Assembly: GCA_047967505.1 (NCBI GenBank)
Contig: CM106541.1
Length of the DNA stretch: 64,000 nt
DNA from: Dipteris shenzhenensis
Taxonomy: Eukaryota > Polypodiophyta > Polypodiopsida > Gleicheniales
Direction: 5' to 3' (one strand)
This document shows positions 1 through 10,973 of this stretch, in pieces. Positions within the stretch are counted from its first letter, which is position 1; the number at the start of each line of letters is the position of its first letter. Under the pieces are notes generated by a model. It was not told where the DNA came from and made no database searches. It saw only the letters and a list, made by a program, of their open reading frames with translations. The translations under genes and the position numbers were made by a program.

Positions 1-913
1 ATACCGGCAGATTTATAGTTCGTTGGGCATGCCAATTCACTAGAACGATATGGAGGCAGGCTTACAGTTTTGGAAAACATCAATCTTGGGTGAAGGATGT
101 ATGAACGAGGTTTAGCATAAGAACTTACTATAGAAACTTAGGAATGATCGTGGTTTTAATCCATAATCTTAGATGTCATATTTGTAGTTTTCTTGCGACG
201 GTCTCTCAATTCGCTTTTCAAGCTCCCTTCTTTCTGTAACATTTTCTTTCTTAAATAAATTTCATATTCTCCCCAATTAAAAAAAACAAACTTCCAAAAA
301 AAAGAAAGATTGCAAAATGTAGCAAGTGTGAGAAAGAATGCTGCCTGATCAAGCTGTGACAAGGTCCAACGGCAATTGTACACTAGACAAAACATCGTTG
401 AGTCACAAACATTTCATCGCAGTTCTTGGAGATGTTATATTTGCAATATTCTTTAGAGCACATAAGAACGGGCTGCAGCAAAGAGCTACAAGAAATTGCA
501 TTGCATTTCAAAACTTCTCTGTAACTCATCCGGACTACATTATATCCCTTAGAAAAAACCTGTTACATTTTGCGAGGTAGAAGCAGAAAGGAACATATTG
601 CAAAAAGCAAAAAAGGCTTCATGCCATCTCATCAATCAGACAACCTAATTGAGATCTCATCAATCAGACAACCAAATTGGGACGAGGCACACTGATTTCA
701 TAATGAAAGTTTCAGATCCCTTCCATATGGGGAAGATTCCATTACAAAATTTCCAGAGGGGCTCAGAGGGGCTACTCAAAAATCAGCCCTTGACTGGAAC
801 CAATACATTTTATCAATTCCGACAAGCCACACAATAGGGCCACGGCAATCAAAATCAAAATGCTACAACCAAAACTTCGTTCTGTGCTGCAGGCACAGCC
901 ATAATAATATAGT
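1..913. other. 3' flank of the HSP70 gene
   Basis: No convincing coding region is seen. The part nearest position 913 should hold the 3' UTR of the minus-strand HSP70 gene. I see no clear AATAAA signal on that strand. The short ORFs here have no recognisable content. Confidence 0.5.
626..681. repeat. 28-bp tandem duplication
   Basis: Two adjacent 28-bp units (626-653 and 654-681) both begin ATCTCATCAATCAGACAACC and differ at a few bases. They lie in the presumed 3' UTR or 3' flank of HSP70. Confidence 0.85.
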
Positions 914-3205
914 TTAATCTACTTCCTCAATTTTTGGACCAGCTCCTCCCGCAGGGCTGCCGTTATCAGCATCATAACCAGCACCAGGGGGCATATCAGG
1001 CATGCCTCCCCCTTGGTACATCTTAGCAATGATAGGATTGCAAATGCTCTCTAATTCTTTCAACTTATCATCGAACTCATCAGCCTCTGCAAGCTGGTTG
1101 TGATCCAGCCATTGGATGGCTTGATCCACTGACTCTTCAATTTTCTTCTTGTCAGCAGGATCTAATTTCCCCCCAATTTTCTCATCCTTGATCGTGTTCC
1201 TCATGTTGTAAGCATAGTTTTCAAGCCCGTTCTTTGACTCAATCTTCTTCTTGTGCTCCTCGTCCTCAGACTTGTACTTCTCAGCATCCTGCACCATCTT
1301 CTCGATCTCCTCTTTACTAAGCCTGCCCTTGTCGTTGGTGATGGTAATCTTGTTCTTCTGGCCAGTGGTTTTGTCTTCAGCAGACACGTTCAGAATACCG
1401 TTAGCATCAATGTCAAAGCAGACGGTAATCTGAGGAACTCCACGGGGGGCAGGAGGAATGCCAGACAGCTCAAACTTGCCGAGAAGGTTGTTGTCTCTTG
1501 TCCTCGTCCGCTCACCCTCGTAAACCTGGATAAGCACGCCAGGCTGGTTGTCGGAATAAGTAGAAAATACCTGCTCCTTCTTAGTTGGAATCGTGGTGTT
1601 CCTGGGGATCAGGACTGTCATCACCCCACCGGCCGTTTCAAGACCCAGGGACAAAGGTGTTACGTCCAAAAGCAACAAATCTTGCACTTTTTCGTTGCCC
1701 TCACCACTCAAAATTGCAGCCTGGACAGCAGCGCCATAAGCCACAGCCTCGTCAGGGTTGATACTCTTGCAGAGCTCCTTCCCGTTGAAAAAGTCTTGCA
1801 GCAACTGTTGAACCTTCGGAATGCGAGTAGATCCCCCAACAAGGACCACATCGTGGATAGTACTCTTGTCCATCTTAGCATCCCTGAGGCATTTCTCCAC
1901 AGGCTCCATACACTTCCTGAACAGATCCATATTCAGCTCCTCAAACCTTGCTCGGGTAATGGTGGAATAGAAATCTATCCCCTCGTACAATGAATCAATT
2001 TCAATGGTGGTCTGGGCAGTGGACGAAAGGGTCCTCTTCGCCCTCTCACAGGATGTTCTAAGCCTTCTGAGAGCTCTAGCATTCCCAGTAATATCCTTCT
2101 TGTACTTCCTCTTGAACTCCTGCACAAAGTGGTTCACCATTCGGTTATCAAAATCCTCACCCCCAAGATGAGTATCACCGGCAGTCGACTTGACTTCGAA
2201 GATGCCCTCCTCAATTGTCAGAAGGGAGACATCGAAGGTGCCGCCACCCAAATCGAAGATCAGAACATTCTTCTCCCCGACGCTGGTCGCCTTCTTGTCA
2301 AGACCGTAGGCAATAGCGGCAGCGGTTGGCTCGTTGATGATTCTCATCACATTCAGGCCTGCGATCACGCCGGCGTCCTTGGTAGCTTGCCTTTGCGAGT
2401 CGTTGAAGTAAGCAGGAACTGTTACGACAGCATTCTTCACAGTGCTCCCGAGGTAAGCCTCGGCGATCTCCTTCATCTTGGTCAGAACCATCGATGAGAT
2501 CTCCTCGGCAGCGAACTGCTTGTCTTCTCCTTTGTACTGAACAATGATCATGGGCTTATCACCAGGCCCTGCAATGAGCCTGAAAGGCCATAGTTTGATG
2601 TCGCTCTGGACAGAGGCGTCGGAGAACCGTCGACCAATCAGCCTCTTGGCATCTGAGGGAGATTAACACTACAAACAGTCAGAGGCCGGCTTCCAAGAAA
2701 ATCTGAACGTGACAGCGTACGTCTAGACAAATCTATCAAGATTAACTGCAGTATACACCCCATATCATACAATGTACCAACGTAGACATGTAGATCTAGC
2801 CAGATCTGGCCATCAAGAATAACCGACGACAAAACAGGCGTCGCCAGACCATTAACCAACGGCATGCATGACCTTTCGTAAAACACTGGCGCAAAGACGG
2901 GCAATGATTCGAACAAATCGACGAACGAGGAAAGCGCATTCACAGAGTACAAGCTCACGAAGCCAAGGACGAACGAGATCTGAAAGCAGGGTCTCACCGA
3001 AGACAGTATTGGTGGGGTTCATGGCGACTTGGTTCTTAGCGGCATCACCGATGAGGCGTTCAGTGTCGGTGAAGCCAACGTAGGAGGGGGTGGTGCGGTT
3101 ACCCTGGTCATTAGCGATGATTTCGACGCGGTCATGTTGCCAGACACCGACGCAAGAGTAAGTGGTACCGAGGTCGATACCGATAGCAGGGCCATCCTTA
3201 GCCAT
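914..3205 (-). CDS. HSP70: Cytosolic 70-kDa heat shock protein (Hsp70/Hsc70), two exons
   Basis: This is an ATP-dependent chaperone that folds and refolds client proteins in cytosol and nucleus. Exon 1 is 2998-3205 and exon 2 is 914-2652. Joined, they make 1947 nt, exactly in frame, for 648 residues, close to the usual 650 of plant Hsc70. The nucleotide-binding domain shows the three Hsp70 signatures: IDLGTTYS at about residue 10, [12 protein letters not shown] at about 201 and [15 protein letters not shown] at about 338. The C-terminus ends in EEVD, the signal for cytosolic members that bind TPR co-chaperones. The start at 3203-3205 gives the standard N-terminus ([13 protein letters not shown]). 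The 345-bp intron falls after the first base of codon 70, the Asp in VF-D-AKRLIG, which is the conserved plant intron position. No stops or frameshifts are seen. It is most likely a constitutive or mildly heat-inducible cognate member. Confidence 0.96.
2653..2997 (-). other. HSP70 intron
   Basis: On the minus strand the donor reads G|GTGAGACC (from 2997) and the acceptor CTCCCTCAG|AT (ending 2653). The intron is phase 1 and 345 bp long. Removing it restores the Asp codon and continuous Hsp70 reading. Open frames crossing it, such as the one ending at 2852, are read-through artefacts. Confidence 0.93.
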
Positions 3206-4250
3206 GGAGGAGGAGGAGGAGGAGGAAGAGGAGGAAAGGAGCTACAGAGCTATGGCGATGGCGAGGAGCAGAGCAGAACAGAGCTCGCAAAAAGAAGAAA
3301 TGAAGAAGATGAAGGAAAAACTTGAATTCCCTCTTTCAAGAAGATGTTGGCGCTTCTCGAACCTTCCCTCCTCCCCCCTTCCCCGCCGTCCGATCCCCTC
3401 CATCCAACGGCCCTCCTCTTCCCTCCCCTTTAGGGTTTCGCCGGACGGTTGATCTAACCGTTTCTGCTTCCTGAATCCGTAGTAATATATGCATTTAAAT
3501 ATCAATTTATTGGGGACATTATTATTATTATTATCATTCGCTAGTGTATTTAAGCATGACCAGTTTACAACGGTTTAGAGACCCTCTTCGCTTGGTCTCA
3601 AGATGATGGGATCTTAAAATGTATTTAATTTCAAGAATTAAAATTTAGAAGTGACTCTATACCCAGTTTAATCATGTATTTTGCAATGCTTGGCGTGTGT
3701 GATCAATGAAATTTGTGGTCAAAAAGTGTTGGTGCATTATTTACCTGCATTAAGATTCCATTGCAAATTTGTATATGCAAGAGTTCTATCTCAGTTAAAG
3801 ATTGCATGGAAATTGATTTGCATGGCTCTCACTCAAACCAAGAACCCATCTAAAAGGCCTCTTTATCAAAATATTTTACCAACTATGAAATATTTGGCTT
3901 TGATTGCTATAGAAGTGGATTGTTTGCATCAATGAATGTTGTGGATGATTTGTATTTTCCCAACAAAATTGCAAGCCATTATTGCCTACGAACGCTCCCC
4001 TTGTACTTTTGATTCGTTAAAAAAGTGTTATAGAGGATTTAAGAAGGCATATCGTTAATCCGACATCATGCAACTTCTTGCTCTCTCAGCTAGAATTTGG
4101 GTCTATAGCAAGTGTATATGCACTTGACATGTTTCCCAAGAAATCAAACTCCATCTCTTAAGAACTAACGAATCTAGAGATTTAGTGTCTCATGTCCACC
4201 CCACCATTGACAATCATGGCTTACCTCATCTTGTCTCCTCGTTGGTTGCC
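3206..4250. other. HSP70 leader and promoter, then AT-rich spacer
   Basis: 3206-3330 (minus strand) is a CT-rich stretch immediately before the ATG, including a run of CCT triplets, typical of a plant 5' leader. No clear TATA box is seen between the ATG and the heat-shock element. Beyond about 3500 the sequence is AT-rich with no supported gene. Confidence 0.5.
3353..3367 (-). promoter_or_regulatory. Heat shock element
   Basis: TTC-TC-GAA-CC-TTC (3354-3366) is a perfect three-unit heat-shock-factor site with 2-bp spacing. It lies about 150 bp upstream of the HSP70 start codon. A weaker two-unit TTC-AA-GAA lies at 3335-3342. The inferred role is heat induction of HSP70. Confidence 0.75.
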
Positions 4251-4255
4251 ATGCC

Positions 4256-4457
4256 TTTGTGTGTGTGTGTGCACGCGTGTAGGCGTGTGCGCTCGTGTGT
4301 GTGCGTGTGTATATGTTCACGTGCACGCGTGCCTACCCATGTGCCTAGGGGTGTGTGTGTGTGCGTACATGCACATGCGTGCATGTACATGCACGTGCAC
4401 GTGTGCCTACCCATGTGCCTCTGTGTGTGTGTGTGTGTGTGATTGCACCACAAAAAA

Positions 4458-4486
<29 letters not shown>
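4256..4486. repeat. Compound TG/TGCG microsatellite
   Basis: This is a long TG-rich tract broken by CACGCG and by a recurring CCTACCCATGTGCCT spacer. A shorter related piece begins near 4791 with the same CCATGCCTTTGTGTG start. ORFs on both strands here are low-complexity artefacts. Confidence 0.9.
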
Positions 4487-4492
<6 letters not shown>

Positions 4493-5143
4493 TAAGAAAA
4501 TAAGATAAGAGGAGTCTTGCCTTTGATAAAAGTGAGACATTCACTCATGATAAATAAAAGAGTAGTCTTGCCCTTGGGAAATGCAATAAAGGCATGCATT
4601 ACATGTGTGGAAAACGTGGAGGGGACGATGACTTGGGCCCCAACCAAACAACCTTAAGGCATCACATATGTCAAAAGAGGACACGATAACTTGGGTGCCA
4701 TGAAATCATTGATTGGCAAGCATTCCATGCAACATCTCACGAATTACAAAATATATCATGACCTAGGTCATAATATATTATGACCCAAGCCATGCCTTTG
4801 TGTGTGTGTGTATGCCCATGCACCTACCCATGTGCCTAAGTGCTTGTGGGGAGCAAACACTAATGTGCAATTTATACTAAATCCACACAGAGCTGCTGCA
4901 TACTGTACATCATACATGACAAAGATAGATAAACAGACTACTGAGGCAATTAAAACTGCTATGTCGCAAAGTGTGGCAGAAAATGCTCAACCAAATGAAC
5001 GCATCAGATGAATAGGAAATGCAATCTTAAATACTCAACACATAAGCTCACAACAAGCTGTATACTTATCCCTCTCACTACCACTTTCAACATCATCGAG
5101 GCGCTTCCAATACATAAACACAAGCCCTCTAGAGAAACATACC

Positions 5144-5860
5144 TTGCTATTGAAGAGGCGAAACCAACTAGAACAACTAGACCCAAATAGTACAAATATT
5201 GTCTTTAACGATGTCATCACCAAATATTTGAAGTGCCCCATAACCCTACAATGCATTTGCCTAGCCACCTTCGCTAGTCACTACAACTTCTCAACAACAA
5301 AACCGAAGAAGCGCAAGAAAGAGAGAGTTATTCGCTTCAACAACTACAGTGTAAACATTGATCCCAAAAACCAATACAAAGAGCGATGTACATTGTTTCT
5401 ACCATACCACAATGTGGAACCATCTCTGAAGGACATGAACACTACATGGCATGACAAATACAATGATAACAAAGATGTCATAGACAAAAACAATGCACAT
5501 TTTAACAAAATTCAACCATCGCTATTGCCTATTTGCGGAAATAATTTTAGTACTACAACAACCTCAAATCAATCTCACAACAAAAATTTAAATATGTACA
5601 ACATTGCCGTTGATATGCCAAAAACAAAAAAATCAAACGCAGCTCCAAAGTCATTTCTCTTAAAATATAAGCTAACTCCCCAAAATGACTATTATTCCAC
5701 ATTCCAACAACTAAACGAAGAACAATGCCTAATTGTCAATGACATCATGCTAAAAAAGATATTGGAACCAACACAACAAATCCATCTCTTCTTGACTGGC
5801 AATGCAGGCACAAGTAAAACATTCACATTGCTACTCGATTTTCTTCATGTTTTGCTTTAG
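5144..5860 (+). pseudogene. Helitron helicase fragment (pre-helicase region to Walker A)
   Basis: This is the segment that links Rep to the PIF1-like helicase of Helitrons. At about residues 62-110 the translation has the block RFNNYSVNIDPKNQYKERC followed by TLFLPY. It is then Asn/Thr-rich, and the helicase start appears at about residue 190 as LNEEQCLIVNDI, then LFLTGNAGTSKT. That P-loop should read GxAGTGKT. Here the second-last Gly is Ser, so ATP binding is probably lost. The frame stops about 10 residues after the P-loop, so helicase motifs Ia-VI are absent. It is a truncated, non-functional remnant, and it faces the Rep fragment on the other strand. Confidence 0.78.
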
Positions 5861-7650
5861 AGTTTTATCATTTGAATGAATTTCCACTGGAATTAGAATC
5901 TTTGTTGTGCTCATTGGGGGTCTTGGGAAACCAAATCTACATTGCTTTTGTCTTTTGTAGCAAGTTTTGCGATGTTTATGAATTTGAATTTCTTTATTTT
6001 CAAATGGAAACAAAGATATGTTTGTTGTTATGTATTTATCAACAAAAGCTTCTATATCTTTGTCTAGAGAAATTCTGAAAATAGGTGCACTCTCAATCCA
6101 TAGAAGACCATGATCACGTTGGCTTTCTCTATTTTGGAACTCAGTTACAAAGAAGAGGTCATTCATTTTTCCTACAATCGATCGGTCATTGGTTGCGAAG
6201 CAATGTTTTGAGAGCTTGAAATTTATGGCCATAATATCTTGATGTAGTAACTGGGTCTGAAATTCTAAGTTGAGCACTCAAGTTGTTTTGTTCATTGATG
6301 CAAGCATTTGGATTTAGTTCAGAAAGGCAATCTACTAGTGATTTCCAGAGTTTCTCTGCAGACGACAACGTGATGAAAAAAGTCGGGGTTCCTAATTGCC
6401 TTACCATTGCAAAAAGATTTCTTTTGAGGTAGTGTTTGTAGTCTACTGATGTTCGAAGGTGGGTGAAGTCACGATAACCTATATTTGATTGCAAAAGTTT
6501 TGTTAGTATCTATTATTGCATCCTTTGCTTGGAGTGACCTCCCTTGTGGTTGACCTTTGTGCATGCGAACCCAAGATGAAGATAATATTTGCTTTACTAG
6601 AATTTTCATTGTTTTGAAAAAAAGATTATCTATTGATAGTGTGAAGCGTCTATCTTTGTTAATTAATTCCCATTTAACAATGGTTTGGTAGGACGTATGT
6701 TCAGGAATGTTGTATGCTCGAGCTATGCCAAAGAACAATTTTGGATATGCGAGCTCCTCACAAAATTTGTCCCTGAAAATGCCTAGTGGTGAGAAGCCTT
6801 CAGATGGTGCAACTGCAATAGTTTGATTTTCATAGTCAACAACTTGCTGGCTGCTATACATGCCATGAACTAAAGTGTCTGTTAAAACCTCTTCTTCTTC
6901 GACATTGTCCTCATCAAGTAATATTTGATCTTCTGTTGGTTGGAGACTTTGAATGTACCTTACATTTCCCAAACATTGTTTATGCGTACATTATTTTGTT
7001 TGTATAGTGGTGTATTCAACAATTCTCTTAAGGCAAGCATTGCAAAAGTTGGACGAACTATACCACTCATGTAATTATGTTGGTACGACAGTTTTTGTTT
7101 AATTGCCATAGCAACTGTGTCGTTTTGGTCCAAGAAACGTGGTAGAACATGTTGTGCTCTCTCGATTAGCAAAAACATTTACAACACTTCTATGTAAATC
7201 AAATTTCCCTTCATATGATAATTCCCTTATTTGAGCAAATGGAATTCTAATAGCAACCAAGCGCACTTCAATATCATTTAGTTTTGCTGTGTAAGCTTTC
7301 ACGTCTACCATTTTCATATTTTTGGTAGAAAGCATGGGTATTTTGTCATTCTTAATGTCTTTGCAGCATACAGCACATACAAATGCTTTACTGGATTGAT
7401 TTGTTGTTTTGTACATTCCATTAGATACAAGGAAAGTAGCCATATCCTCTTTCAAATTTTGTAATTTTGCTCGGAAAGTTAATATCCCACAATAAATGCA
7501 TGGAAGACTTGGTGTATCAAGAATCTTCTTTGCAATATTATTGTTCTTTTCCTCTTTAGTTGTTTTCTTCTTCAGTAGGATTTGTGTTCTATTATTTTGT
7601 TCAAGTGCAAGATTTTGTTGTAGTAGTATTCTTCTCAATTTGTGTATCAC
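5831..7650 (-). pseudogene. Helitron Rep (HUH endonuclease) relic, several frames
   Basis: The Helitron N-terminal half is spread over at least five minus-strand reading frames. From the 5' side: a Cys-rich N-terminal domain at about 7650-7099 (CIYCG, VCAVCC, then RIPFAQIREL, as in the DUF6570-type region), YMSGIVRPTFAMLALRELL at about 7090-7030, the VAPSEGFSPLGIFRDKFCEELAYPKLFFG block at about 6810-6730 (shown in parts), GTPTFFITLSSAE at about 6400-6350, and the HUH region with HGLLWIESAP at about 6115-6085. The catalytic HUH pair normally reads H-x-H before GLLW. Here it is R-D-H (6110-6118), so the first His is missing. With multiple frameshifts and this loss the protein is dead. Confidence 0.78.
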
Positions 7651-7777
7651 TTCTTGTTGTGCTTACCTGCCTTTGTCTACAATTGCGCCACGTTCTTGGT
7701 CTGCTTTCTTTTAATAACGTCTACTTTTCCTTCAATTTCACTCATAATAACCACTAGATTGTAAGCCAATGTAGACG

Positions 7778-7841
7778 TATTTCAAAGTTTATTGGTGATT
7801 TTGGTTTTGTATTTCAAAGTTTATTGGTGATTTTGGTTTTG
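7778..7841. repeat. 32-bp tandem duplication
   Basis: Two adjacent 32-bp units (7778-7809 and 7810-7841) begin TATTTCAAAGTTTATTGGTG and look identical. They lie just before the putative first exon of the OB-fold-like gene. Confidence 0.9.
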
Positions 7842-7855
7842 TATTTGTTCCAGCA

Positions 7856-9833
7856 AATATCAGCATGTTCATACGTGGAGAAAACTGCATCTTCCCCCTC
7901 TCCAAAACCAAATGCAATGTTGCTTGCATCTCCAAGTCGCCCTCCTAAGGAAAACCTTCTAAAGAATTCACCCATTAGAAAGACAACACGACGGTCATTG
8001 AAAGGTGCTTTTCATGAGGTGGCCCAAGAAGCGTATGCCCAAGGTTTTTTTTTTTTTTTTGAATTTGTCTCTCAATTACTTGTTTTGATTAGTTCTTATT
8101 TTTTTTGAATTCAGTGAAGAAGCTTGCACGAGGTAATCTAGAGTATGTTAGTTTTAAGTCTACAATCACTTCTTATGTGCGACGCTCACCAAAAAATTCA
8201 TGTGGAACCCCCCCTTGGAAAAAAATCCCCACCGAGAAAAGTTGCAAGTGAAGTTATAAATATTGAGTCCGATTAGTAGGTCAAAGCACTTGGAAATATT
8301 ATTATTTCATTGAGATGTGAGGTTGTTGGAAGTACAATGAAATTCTTATTTCAAACTTTGTGTTATTATTGAAATTATTAATGTTCATTTCATTATTTTA
8401 GAATGTTAGAAAATTCAATAACCTATGTTTAGAATGTAAGAAATTTTAGAATATTGGAAATTTTATCATTGTATTCAAATTGGGGATGTTCAAATGACTT
8501 GAATTTTCAATAACCTACATGAAATTGGAGTACAATTTAATACATTTAATGTTTGAGAAATATTGGATTATCTGATGTATAAGTAATAGAATTTAGTATT
8601 ACATGTTGTCTTAAATTTTTCTTCCGCAATCATTAATCTTACTTAAACTTCTATTTGTATTGGTAGCAAGCAAATATCTTCTCTCAAAAGAAGATAATGA
8701 TGAATTCAATTCATACAATGGGGTTAATAGTTTCAAGAACATGCAATTCTCACCACATAATTGCCCATCCAATGCAAAAGAAATAATTGCATCAAAAGAC
8801 AACTTCGTGGGAGGGGGCAATTCTCTAGTGTCACTATGGACTCTATCCGATTGTACGCTTCATAGATTCGCTTTTGAGGGCAAACTACTTTGTAAATATG
8901 GCACTTACAAAGTAGTTAACCCCAAATATCCTACTTTTTTGAAAGGGGATTTCACAGATAGGCATTGCTCACATACAGTTACTTTGCTCATCCCTTCAAC
9001 TTATATTGATCAATTTGTAAATTTTTTACAAATTGGAGATTTTTATAGAGTAGAGGGAGCAATTGTAGTTGCAAAAGGACCAACAAAAGGTGGTACATCA
9101 AAGTTTTCTCTTCTCGTAGATGCAACCACTTGCATCATTATAGGAGAACCTTTTGAAGGAAATCTTCGCTTAATGCCGGATCATTGACTTCGCACATACG
9201 TTCCTTGGGCAACTGAAAATATCAACTTTGGGAAATTAAGTGTTTCCAATGTCATGGGAACTATTGCAATTGTCATCATAAAGGTTGCAAGTGATGAAGG
9301 TATGGCATATCAAATTATAGTAGCCGATGGACCTTGAGACCAAGATAGAGTAGCTGTAAGTTTCCACCCTTGTTAATTGATCCAATATTCTTTTGTAAAA
9401 TCTATAGAGTTGCCTAACTTATTTGAATGATTCCTTGTTTATTGATATAGCTGTCTTTTGTCAAAGAGCGTAAAAGGACCCTCACCCAACTAGTACAAGA
9501 GTTTAATGAAGAAGGTGTTGTTATGTACGTGCTCAAGAACGTGTCATTCTTGAAGGCAAAAGGAACAATTTGCATCTTTGACTTCACCATTTTGGTGGAG
9601 TTGCCCTATGGTTAAATCAAACACAGGTAATTTCTCAACATGCATCTTTTTTTCACTTTAACTTTGCTTGAATTAAATTACATAAAACTTTGCCCCATTG
9701 CAGGTATTCGGTGTTATGCACTTCACCAACATCAATGTAGACTTGCTTGAGTTCATATGCAAGTCATGCGGGGGTGTTCATGTTAGTCGTGATCCTCTCT
9801 GTCCATATTGTTTCACTTGCAAGGGTCCTTAGG
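7856..9833 (+). pseudogene. Decayed multi-exon gene with OB-fold-like and zinc-ribbon segments
   Basis: I do not recognise the family firmly. Candidate exons: 7856-8043 (basic, ending VAQEAYAQ, then a T-rich intron), about 8117-8250, 8660-9357, 9451-9610 and 9704-9832. Splice sites include GTAAG at 9357 and TTGATATAG before 9451, and TTGCAG before 9704. The third exon runs through TGA stops at 9185-9187 and near 9338 with the frame and protein character preserved on both sides. It contains beta-rich GDFYRVEGAIVV and KGGTSKFSLLVDATT stretches that look like OB folds. The last exon has CKSC...CPYC, a zinc-ribbon pattern. Multiple OB folds plus a zinc ribbon recall RPA70, which plant Helitrons often carry. 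This is inference. The in-frame stops mark it as a pseudogene. Confidence 0.42.
8250..8640. other. AT-rich gap, no gene seen
   Basis: Strongly AT-rich sequence with repeated TTAGAATGT/GAAATTTTAGAATA-like words. It may be an intron of the surrounding decayed gene. Nothing else is supported. Confidence 0.4.
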
Positions 9834-10165
9834 CTATTGCACAAGTTCCTTGTTTAACTAGAGATATTGTTCAATGCATTGGTGACTAGGTGCCTATTCA
9901 TATCAGAGGCCTTTATGTCAACATAGTCCTTTCCTTGGGTGTTCCCTTTGTGGAGCTGTATGAGCAAGATGGCTCGTGAGAAGCTTAGGAGCTGCAAGCC
10001 TAGTGGAAGTTTCACTATCAATAGTTTTGGATATGTAATATCTTTTGAAGCAAATGCATAATACATATTCCTCTAATTGTGATCCTTTATGCTATTTGAC
10101 ATTGTTTTCTTTCTTGTTCTTTCAAATTTGAAGTTGTTTGCACATCATCTTCACTAACAAGTACA

Positions 10166-10892
10166 ATGAATGCAATGGAAATAGAAGATCTACTTCACGC
10201 AAACCAATTGTCCCAAAATAAAGACTTCATGATGAAAAACCCTCTCAACTCAAATACACTTATTTGTATTCAAGAAAATTTCCCCACCATAACATATAAT
10301 GAATTGCTAACACTTTTATTTGAAAACATCCTTTCTACATTTGAGACTATAAACAATCCATGACATACATTTGCAAAAATTGCACAAGTAACAAACGTGT
10401 CCATACATACAATCCAAAAATTAGTAGAAAAATCTTCTAGTTCTTGTGCCTTAGTAGTAGATATTCTCCAACGCTTACATGCCATTTTCAAGTCATCTTT
10501 TCTTTTACTTGTCTTTAATAACAACAAGTTGTTGACAAAAGTAGCAATAGGGAATAAGAAACAAAGTGATATCAAACAACTATTGCTTGATGAATCAACT
10601 TGTCCTTACACCATCACTCCATTGATACATTTAGAATGTAAGTAGCAATAGGGAATAAGAAACAAAGTGATATCAAACGACTATTGCTTGATGAATCAAC
10701 TTGTCCTTACACCATCACTCCATTGATACATTTAGAATGTAAGCGCATTTGCAACATATGGACTAAAGATGAAGACTTGTGTTTGCATAATCTCATTCAA
10801 GAATTTCCAAGTTGCCCTGCAAAGGAAATAGCATTTTTATTTGTTCAACGTTTTTCTCAAACAAATCATACAATGAAAACCCTTGTCAACGT

Positions 10893-10893
<1 letters not shown>
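10166..10893 (+). pseudogene. Broken ORF with a Myb/SANT-like segment
   Basis: One reading frame runs from ATG at 10166 through a TGA at 10361-10363 and on to about 10643. It is then thrown out of frame by a 101-bp tandem duplication and resumes in another frame from 10684. After the duplication it reads LECKRICNIWTKDEDLCLHN, then LIQEFPSCPAKEIAFLFVQR and a stretch ending TMKTLVNV. The W-T-x2-E/D-D-x-L start, the helix-rich middle and the final TMKTLVNV resemble a Myb/SANT repeat, but this is a weak match by eye. A CT microsatellite follows immediately and ends any coding sense. The function is unknown. Confidence 0.4.
10541..10742. repeat. 101-bp tandem duplication
   Basis: Units 10541-10641 and 10642-10742 both start GTAGCAATAGGGAATAAGAA and differ by one base (CAACTATTG versus CGACTATTG). 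101 is not a multiple of three, so the duplication frameshifts the host ORF. Near identity implies a recent event. Confidence 0.97.

Positions 10894-10970
<77 letters not shown>
10894..10970. repeat. (CT)n microsatellite, about 38 units
   Basis: Uninterrupted CT dinucleotide tract of about 77 bp directly after the Myb-like ORF. Confidence 0.98.

Positions 10971-10973
<3 letters not shown>

Larger units (their letters stand above)
5000..7700. mobile_element. Rearranged Helitron relic
   Basis: Rep/N-terminal Helitron sequence reads on the minus strand from about 7650 down to 5850. Pre-helicase and helicase sequence reads on the plus strand from about 5140 to 5860. In an autonomous Helitron both belong to one protein on one strand, so one part has been inverted, or two partial copies abut tail to tail near 5840. 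I did not find a confident 5' TC end or 3' CTRR hairpin. Confidence 0.75.

Noticed and set aside
1253-1993. 246-codon ORF on the plus strand
   Set aside because: Antisense shadow of HSP70 exon 2. The shadow frame has no domain, and the minus frame is a textbook Hsp70.
4185-4647. Overlapping Cys/Val- and His/Thr-rich ORFs
   Set aside because: Translations of the TG microsatellite on both strands.
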